The translations under genes and the position numbers were made by a program. 20,531 nucleotides of DNA, taken from positions 1 to 20,531 of the forward strand of contig JALUTL010000397.1 in NCBI GenBank assembly GCA_027016475.1, in the 5' to 3' direction. This stretch comes from Candidatus Heimdallarchaeota archaeon (lineage in GTDB: Archaea; Asgardarchaeota; Heimdallarchaeia; Heimdallarchaeales; Kariarchaeaceae). Numbering within the stretch: position 1 is the first letter of the stretch; each line of letters begins with the position of its first letter. Positions 16,330 to 20,531 of this stretch are shown in pieces. The notes beneath the pieces are model-generated. The model searched no databases. It had not been told where the DNA came from and saw only the letters and a program-made list of their open reading frames with translations.

Positions 16330-17148
16330 CTATACAGAATTATCAGAAATTTTCCGTGCAATGACCATGACATTGCGGTCTATCCATGAAATGTGCGATG
16401 GATCCTTGAAATGGGAAAGAATGTTCTTCTTGAAAGCAGACAGCGACAGTTCGAGCTCTTTCTCATCGTACAGTACAAATGTGGAGTAATGGTGCTGGTA
16501 CGCCTTGTAGACCAGCCTGTCCAATGTATCGTGACGCCTGTAGCTGAAGAACTGGAATGCCTCAAACTCAAGTCCTGCTGCCATAGCCGCTTTTTCCAGC
16601 TGTTCCAAGGAGTAGAGCCTTGTCTCCTTTTCATTGAACTTTGGAAAGAAATGCCCCCAAATCGTCTCTTGGTTTTGCAATGGAGTTCTAGTGTAAAGAA
16701 ATGTCCATCCACCAGGTTTTAGAACTCGGAACATTTCTTTCAGTGCATCTTCAAGCCTGAAGTGGTGGAGGGCATTGAATGACATCACGACATCCTTTGA
16801 TGACGATTCAAATGGTAATAATTCTGCAACACCACAGAACGTTTCGAAACGATCGATTCCATTTGACGCCAAGTAATTCTGCAATTCTTTAAGCATTTCC
16901 TTGCTCCTGTCAACACATGACAGAAGTTCAATGTTGTCCCCCAATGCCGAAAACAGCAATCGATCATATCTGCCTGCACCACAGCCGACATCCACTATCT
17001 TAAGGTTGTAGAAATGACGAAGGTACTCTGAAATCGTCACAATCGGAGCCATGTCTGTTGTCCTCAACAGCCGATAATCACGGGCGATACGTGAAAAATG
17101 CTGTCCGTTCAGTTCCTCCTGTATTTCACGGAAAGCGTCCTTTGGCAT
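16330..17148 (-). CDS. Class I SAM-dependent methyltransferase, substrate unknown
   Basis: A 272-aa soluble protein with a Rossmann-type methyltransferase core (type-11 style). The SAM-binding motif I is IVDVGCGAGRY (residues 51-61), followed by an acidic residue at the end of strand 2 (CVDRS, 78-82). The GVAELLPFESSSKDVVMSF block (106-124), ALHHF and RVLKPGGWTFLYTR (141-154) are also typical. The C-terminal region, rich in aromatic residues and histidine, probably sets the substrate, which I cannot name. The start ATG at 17148 has a TATAAA-type box about 29 bases upstream. It converges with the CRISPR operon end and is divergent from the CorA gene. Confidence 0.85.
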   Translation of the reverse strand: MPKDAFREIQEELNGQHFSRIARDYRLLRTTDMAPIVTISEYLRHFYNLKIVDVGCGAGRYDRLLFSALGDNIELLSCVDRSKEMLKELQNYLASNGIDRFETFCGVAELLPFESSSKDVVMSFNALHHFRLEDALKEMFRVLKPGGWTFLYTRTPLQNQETIWGHFFPKFNEKETRLYSLEQLEKAAMAAGLEFEAFQFFSYRRHDTLDRLVYKAYQHHYSTFVLYDEKELELSLSAFKKNILSHFKDPSHISWIDRNVMVIARKISDNSV

Positions 17149-17174
17149 CCTGTGAACCCTTTCAAGGGACAGAA

Positions 17175-17180
17175 TATAAA
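17175..17180 (-). promoter_or_regulatory. TATA box for the methyltransferase gene
   Basis: The minus strand reads TTTATA, centred about 29 bases before the ATG at 17148. The intergenic region 17149-17301 holds this promoter and the CorA promoter, facing apart. Confidence 0.5.
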
Positions 17181-17273
17181 CTCACCGAATGGAAGATTGA
17201 AAAATGGTTACCCTGTTGGGCATCCAAAAACCAGCATCAGGACAACAGAAAAGGATGCACAAGACCACACGCC

Positions 17274-17281
17274 ATTTAAAT
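17274..17281 (+). promoter_or_regulatory. TATA-like box for the CorA-family gene
   Basis: ATTTAAAT, centred about 24 bases before ATG 17302. It supports a start at 17302 rather than at an in-frame codon at 17098, which would run back across the divergent methyltransferase gene. Confidence 0.45.
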
Positions 17282-17301
17282 CCATAAGTCTGTTTTGGTT
17301 T

Positions 17302-18255
17302 ATGATAAGAACACTTGTCTTCAAGAACAGAAGACCAGTGGAAATCCTGAATGAAATCCCCCAAGACATTAACGACATCCACAATCGGGAACTCCGATGG
17401 GTGTCCATAAGGGATTATGATGACATCAAGAATATTCTTCCGAAAATTATGGACAGAACTCAGGATTTCATTGATGACCTTCTGGAAGAGCAAAGACCCA
17501 GATTTCAGGAATATCTCACATTGGAGGACAATGACGAGACCTACAAGGTACTCGTCGTCAGGATACCAACAACAGAGATTTTTGTGAGTGACGACCACAA
17601 CTTGCAGATTTCATTCATAATCATTTCGAATACCCTTTTCTCAATTACCAACAAGGATCACTACTACATAGTTCAGATAATGAACAAACTCTTCCGGAGA
17701 AAGCATGAATTTGACATATATACTTTGCTAGAAGCAATCTTGGAAGAGCTCTCGGAGCAGTCCATCCATGTCGCAAACTTCATCGAGGACAGAATAGAGG
17801 AAATGGAAAAGGAACAGTTGCAGGGAGACATTCAAGCAAAAAAGTTCATCGCAAAAATCATTGACCTCAAAGGAAGGATATACGCAACACACAAGGATGC
17901 ACGGGCCAATTTGGAAGTCATCCGCGCCATGATGCAGGACAGCTCATTCAATGATGTAAGAGTTGAACATCTCGAGGACAGAGTCCTCTATTTCATCGAC
18001 CAATTGGACAATGAAAAGGCAGCACTCAATGATGTCATTAACATCCACCTGTCAATGGCTTCACATGTCATGAATACAAGACTGTACTGGCTGACAATTG
18101 TCGGTTCACTCCTCATCATCCCAACAGTCATATCAGGAATTTTCGGAATGAATGTCGATCTGCCCCCATTGGATTTCTACGACATCCTGATCCTGACATT
18201 CACCCTCATGCTGGCATCCGCCCTCGCAATTCGATGGCTGTTCAGGGGAGTTTGA
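17302..18255 (+). CDS. CorA-family divalent cation (Mg2+) transporter
   Basis: 317 aa from ATG 17302. The large N-terminal cytoplasmic domain has the alternating strands and long charged helices of CorA; the stretch around residues 160-245 (EMEKEQLQGD..., DLKGRIYATHK) is the pore-lining helix region. Two membrane helices end the protein: the first runs through LTIVGSLLIIPTVISGIFG to the signature GMN (residues 282-284, followed by VDLPPL), the second is ILILTFTLMLASALAIRWLF. CorA proteins form pentamers in the plasma membrane and carry Mg2+, Co2+ or Ni2+. The gene's last 17 bases recur at 19636-19652, showing that it marks the left edge of a duplication. Confidence 0.88.
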   Translation: MIRTLVFKNRRPVEILNEIPQDINDIHNRELRWVSIRDYDDIKNILPKIMDRTQDFIDDLLEEQRPRFQEYLTLEDNDETYKVLVVRIPTTEIFVSDDHNLQISFIIISNTLFSITNKDHYYIVQIMNKLFRRKHEFDIYTLLEAILEELSEQSIHVANFIEDRIEEMEKEQLQGDIQAKKFIAKIIDLKGRIYATHKDARANLEVIRAMMQDSSFNDVRVEHLEDRVLYFIDQLDNEKAALNDVINIHLSMASHVMNTRLYWLTIVGSLLIIPTVISGIFGMNVDLPPLDFYDILILTFTLMLASALAIRWLFRGV

Positions 18256-18274
18256 ACCTCAAATTGACAAATAT

Positions 18275-18406
18275 TCATGTGCTTATTGCATCAGTTTCTA
18301 GACCATAAAGGTACTCTTTAGACCCATCTGCCCCAGTCGGAACAAAGACCAAGGCAGTCAAAAACATCAGACCTAGTGCAACAAATTTTGACTGTTTTGG
18401 TTGCAT
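18275..18406 (-). pseudogene. Truncated secreted protein, copy 1 of the minus-strand gene
   Basis: 43 codons beginning with a signal peptide, KFVALGLMFLTALVFVPTGA, almost identical to the start of the 162-aa copy at 19708-20196. After the signal the sequence diverges and ends. The duplication offsets show that about 394 bases were lost here. The remnant would export only a ~15-residue peptide, so I treat it as broken. The original function is unknown. Confidence 0.6.
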
Positions 18407-18419
18407 GATTGTTGCTCGC

Positions 18420-18430
18420 CATATATATAT
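18420..18430. promoter_or_regulatory. Shared TATA tract of the divergent pair, copy 1
   Basis: ATATATATAT sits between two start codons only 42 bases apart. It is centred about 24 bases before ATG 18449 on the plus strand, fitting a leaderless start, and about 19-22 bases before the minus-strand ATG at 18406. Being self-complementary, it could direct transcription both ways. Confidence 0.5.
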
Positions 18431-18448
18431 CGGAAAAAAACGCAATGT

Positions 18449-18904
18449 ATGCAAAAAACCACTGTTGTGTTGATACTTGCCATGTTGATTGCAAGCAGAA
18501 TGCCTGTTGCATCTGCTGAGCAACCGCGATATCAGTTGACAATTAGATTGGACGTTGTACAAATCAAAATGTTGCCAAATGAAAAGTATGGGTTGAAGGC
18601 TGGGCAAAACATAACAGGTTATTTCCAATATTCAAACTACTATGACAACGGAACAATCGTTGCTGATCCATTCGATATCCATAATGCATCAGGGATCTTG
18701 ATAAAATACAAAGTCAATGAAACAATAGACCCACCTGAAATATTTATCTATACTGAACAAACGGATATTCCAACCTTCCGAAACATCACGATGTCTGCAA
18801 CATTCATAATTGTTGAAAACACCACAAAAGCCATATATCCCGGTTTCAATATTACTGTTCCAGCTGACATCAATAAAGATCGCTTTGTATCGGATCAGAG
18901 ATAG
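18449..18904 (+). CDS. Secreted, sequon-rich small protein, copy 1
   Basis: 151 aa. I do not recognise the family. The signal peptide is KTTVVLILAMLIASRMPVASA, with likely cleavage before EQ. The mature part is strand-rich and soluble, with seven N-x-S/T sequons (NIT, NGT, NAS, NET, NIT, NTT, NIT), as expected for an archaeal surface glycoprotein. ATG 18449 fits the TATA spacing; an in-frame TTG at 18401 would put extra residues before the signal peptide. No membrane anchor is present in frame, but a one-TM ORF begins 24 bases after the stop. A second copy of the gene begins at 20239. Confidence 0.65.
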   Translation: MQKTTVVLILAMLIASRMPVASAEQPRYQLTIRLDVVQIKMLPNEKYGLKAGQNITGYFQYSNYYDNGTIVADPFDIHNASGILIKYKVNETIDPPEIFIYTEQTDIPTFRNITMSATFIIVENTTKAIYPGFNITVPADINKDRFVSDQR

Positions 18905-18927
18905 AGACACACTACAGTTGCCACAGG

Positions 18928-19149
18928 ATGTTCCATTTTGATTATTGGGAAATCACATTTCTTGCCTCTGCAATCATTTCTGACCTTCTTGGGAGCAGTA
19001 GGGTTGAATTCCCATGGTGGCTCTATGCTGTGATCGGCATAGCACTCTTCATTTTCGTCATGATAATTTTCGAAGTGTTCTACAAAAATGTAGAAGTCGA
19101 CGAAGTATATCCATATGATGGGTTCATACAAAGACGAAGCAAAAAATAG
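18928..19149 (+). CDS. Small one-TM membrane protein, possibly a detached anchor
   Basis: 73 codons. The centre is a clear membrane helix (WWLYAVIGIALFIFVMIIFE, about residues 30-49), followed by a charged tail ending in RRSKK, which predicts an outside N-terminus and a cytosolic C-terminus. It lies 24 bases after the secreted protein gene in another frame. It may be an independent small gene or the C-terminal anchor of that protein after a frameshift. I see no convincing ribosome site before ATG 18928. The layout of copy 2, outside the window, would decide. Confidence 0.4.
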   Translation: MFHFDYWEITFLASAIISDLLGSSRVEFPWWLYAVIGIALFIFVMIIFEVFYKNVEVDEVYPYDGFIQRRSKK

Positions 19150-19350
19150 ACCAAGTCCAAATCGATTTTATCCTCGTCGCTCCCGCAACTTTCAGATCAC
19201 CAGCCGGAAATATCGCTAGACATAGGAAAAAATCCCTTCAAATGGATACCAATATTTGTCGATCAATACATTCGCAGCAAAAGCAAAATGTCAACTTCAT
19301 GATCAAAAATATCTATAGATTCATCATGATGCCCTCAAGAATGGTATGAA

Positions 19351-19471
19351 TGGGGCTAGCCGGAATTTCATCCGTTTCCCACGGGAGTACGAAATTTGAA
19401 CCGGCGACTACCCGGTATCCAACATTTTTTGTTATGAGCCGGGTGCTCTAACCAGGCTGAGCTATAGCCCC
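19351..19471 (-). tRNA. tRNA with anticodon CAU (Met elongator or Ile2), two introns
   Basis: The 5' acceptor strand GGGGCTA (19471-19465) pairs with TAGCCCC (19358-19352), followed by discriminator A at 19351. The D-arm is GCTC...GAGC. The anticodon stem CCCGG/CCGGG (19443-19439, 19415-19411) encloses CTCATA, with CAT at 19436-19434. A 16-base intron sits after nucleotide 37 (about 19417-19432). The T-stem GCCGG/CCGGC (19405-19401, 19363-19359) encloses 37 instead of 7 bases, so a second intron of 30 bases lies in the T-loop near 59/60; its ends AATTTC and GAAATT can pair. Spliced, the gene gives a normal cloverleaf. It is not the initiator, by its acceptor and anticodon stems. No CCA is encoded. 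Met or Ile2 (modified C34) cannot be told apart here. Confidence 0.92.
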
Positions 19472-19500
19472 ATTTCAAATTTTGTATGATATTGTTGGTC

Positions 19501-19506
19501 TATAAA
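19501..19506 (-). promoter_or_regulatory. TATA box for the tRNA gene
   Basis: The minus strand reads TTTATA, centred about 32 bases before the tRNA 5' end, giving a leader of a few bases. The flanking stretch 19495-19635 is T- and G-rich and nearly free of C on the plus strand; I see no gene in it. The stretch 19150-19350 on the other side of the tRNA also holds nothing I can name. Confidence 0.45.
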
Positions 19507-19707
19507 TTTTGTTGTAAGTTTAGTTGTTTGAGGCGCAAGGTTTTGTGATGTTTTATGGCAATGTTTAAGATTGTTGTGGTTTATTTTTGAGTGATGAGGT
19601 ATTTGGTTTTGTTATTTTTGGTTGTCGTAGTTGAGGTTCAGGGGAGTTTGAATCCTGCTGAATCAAATATTGAAAAACAAACATTCATGGTCAAGATGTT
19701 CAAGTTA

Positions 19708-20196
19708 CTAACAAAAGAGATGGAATGCATCATTGATTGTACGCAATGTCAAAAACCAGCAGGTTGATCCGCCAGACCCTCCAGGATATTGACCCAGATG
19801 GACAGGATCATAGAGGTAAAAATCAATGCCATGCACACCATTTATTTTGTATTCATATCGGATTTTCATCTTCCCATCGTCAGTGCTACCCAAATTATCG
19901 CCTCCCATAAGTTCAATTGGGTCTGAATCACCATAGGAGTACCGGATCGTGTTTGTAACGCCGTCAGAGTATTTGAACTGGAAAGTTTTGGTGTCATAAC
20001 GATCTTCATAAACTTCATTGTTTAGTATCCTGTGTCCTCGTTCAAGGCAATCCACGATTCTGAGCTTAGTGTGCTCAAACGCATCGAATCGCGAGCCAAA
20101 AGATTCATAATATCCATCTGCCCCAGTCGGAACAAAGACCAAGGCAGTCAAAAGCATCAGACCTAGTGCAACAAATTTTGACTGTTTTGATTGCAT
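19708..20196 (-). CDS. Secreted protein of unknown function, full-length copy
   Basis: 162 aa from the ATG at 20196. The signal peptide is KFVALGLMLLTALVFVPTGA. The mature part is acidic and strand-rich, with several YxY-type stretches (IRYEYKINGVHGIDFYLYDP) and a glycine loop PGGSGGST near the end; the two cysteines could pair outside the cell. No membrane anchor or known domain is recognised. The shortened copy at 18275-18406 keeps only the signal. The gene is divergent from the secreted glycoprotein gene at 20239, with 42 bases between their start codons, so the two are likely co-regulated. Confidence 0.65.
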   Translation of the reverse strand: MQSKQSKFVALGLMLLTALVFVPTGADGYYESFGSRFDAFEHTKLRIVDCLERGHRILNNEVYEDRYDTKTFQFKYSDGVTNTIRYSYGDSDPIELMGGDNLGSTDDGKMKIRYEYKINGVHGIDFYLYDPVHLGQYPGGSGGSTCWFLTLRTINDAFHLFC

Positions 20197-20209
20197 GATT
20201 GTTGCTCGC

Positions 20210-20220
20210 CATATATATAT
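20210..20220. promoter_or_regulatory. Shared TATA tract of the divergent pair, copy 2
   Basis: Same ATATATATAT tract and spacing as in copy 1, kept unchanged although the flanking coding regions differ. It is placed about 24 bases before ATG 20239. Confidence 0.5.
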
Positions 20221-20238
20221 GGGAAAAAAACGCAACGT

Positions 20239-20531
20239 ATGAAAAAAACCACTGCTTTGTTAATAATTGCCATGTTGATTGCAATGCCCGTTGCATCTGC
20301 TGAGCAACCGCGATGTCAGTTGACAATTAGATTGGACGTTGTACAAATCAAAATGTTGCCAAATGAAGAGTATGGGTTGAAGGCTGGGCAGAACATAACA
20401 GGTTATTTCCAGTATTCAAATTACTATGAAAACGGAACAGTCATTGCTGATCCATTCGATATCCATAATGCATCCAGAAGGATTGTTCAATATGTGGTCA
20501 ATGAGACTATAAACCCAATTGCAAGTTTCGA
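20239..20531 (+). CDS. Secreted, sequon-rich small protein, copy 2 (3' end outside window)
   Basis: ATG 20239 opens a frame that is still open at the right edge, 97 complete codons. The signal peptide is KKTTALLIIAMLIAMPVASA, with two residues fewer than in copy 1. The mature start EQPRCQLTIRLDVVQIKMLP and the segment GYFQYSNYYENGTVIADPFD are almost the same as copy 1. After NAS the copies diverge (RRIVQYVVNETINP against GILIKYKVNETIDP). One Tyr is Cys here. Sequons are again frequent. Paralogue of 18449-18904; function unknown. Confidence 0.7.
   Translation, partial: MKKTTALLIIAMLIAMPVASAEQPRCQLTIRLDVVQIKMLPNEEYGLKAGQNITGYFQYSNYYENGTVIADPFDIHNASRRIVQYVVNETINPIASF

Larger units (their letters stand above)
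18240..18690. repeat. Duplicated segment, copy 1
   Basis: The 17 bases at 18240-18256 recur at 19636-19652. The block from about 18324 to 18690 recurs at about 20114-20475, nearly identical by eye. The two matching parts are offset by 1396 and 1790 bases respectively, so copy 1 lacks about 394 bases that copy 2 has, all within the minus-strand gene. Confidence 0.8.
19636..20475. repeat. Duplicated segment, copy 2
   Basis: It begins with the 17 bases that end the CorA gene at 18240-18256 and carries the complete divergent pair. The CorA tail alone, without the rest of that gene, shows which copy is derived: the duplication started inside the CorA 3' end. After 20475 the two copies of the plus-strand gene diverge. 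Confidence 0.75.

Noticed and set aside
16393..16722. 109-codon plus-strand ORF inside the methyltransferase gene
   Set aside because: It is antisense to a gene with clear SAM-binding motifs, has no ribosome site and shows no family resemblance.
17098..17301. Extended N-terminus of the CorA-family protein
   Set aside because: It would overlap the divergent methyltransferase gene and both promoters, reads unlike the family, and the TATA-like box supports ATG 17302.

Overview
The window is AT-rich DNA from an archaeon. First genes of transcripts carry a TATA-like box 25-30 bases before the start codon and almost no leader, while genes inside operons have Shine-Dalgarno sites matching GGAGGTGAT. 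A tRNA gene has two introns, one in the T-loop. Non-canonical tRNA introns are commonest in the TACK lineages (Crenarchaeota, Thaumarchaeota and relatives), but I cannot place the organism further.

Bases 1-4540 hold the end of a type III-B (Cmr) CRISPR operon: cas10/cmr2 (cut by the left edge), cmr3, cmr4, cmr5, cmr6. One deletion joins the front of cmr3 to the rear of cmr4 and removes the part of Cmr4 that carries the target-RNA-cleaving aspartate. Bases 4661-5623 encode a UbiA-type prenyltransferase. Two long genes of unknown function, both on the minus strand (5959-7251 and 7407-9068), lie between the two CRISPR modules. A 155-base spacer between them holds a direct repeat and a hairpin.

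Bases 9240-16216 are a type I-B operon: cas6, cas8b (with an internal start for the small subunit Cas11b), cas7, cas5, cas3 and a cas4 stub. Cas6, cas8b and cas3 carry single-base losses, cas7 and cas3 carry in-frame stop codons, and cas4 stops after 33 codons. No cas1, cas2 or CRISPR array is present. Only cas5 and the Cas11b part are intact. Either this is a decaying CRISPR island or part of the damage is homopolymer sequencing error. The stop codons and the large deletion argue that at least some decay is real, and the non-cas genes are all open.

Bases 16330-18255 hold a class I methyltransferase (minus) and, divergently, a CorA-type ion transporter. From 18240 to the right edge a divergent pair of small secreted-protein genes occurs twice. 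The first copy has a shortened minus-strand gene, the second runs off the window. Between the copies lie a one-TM small ORF and the two-intron tRNA(CAU).
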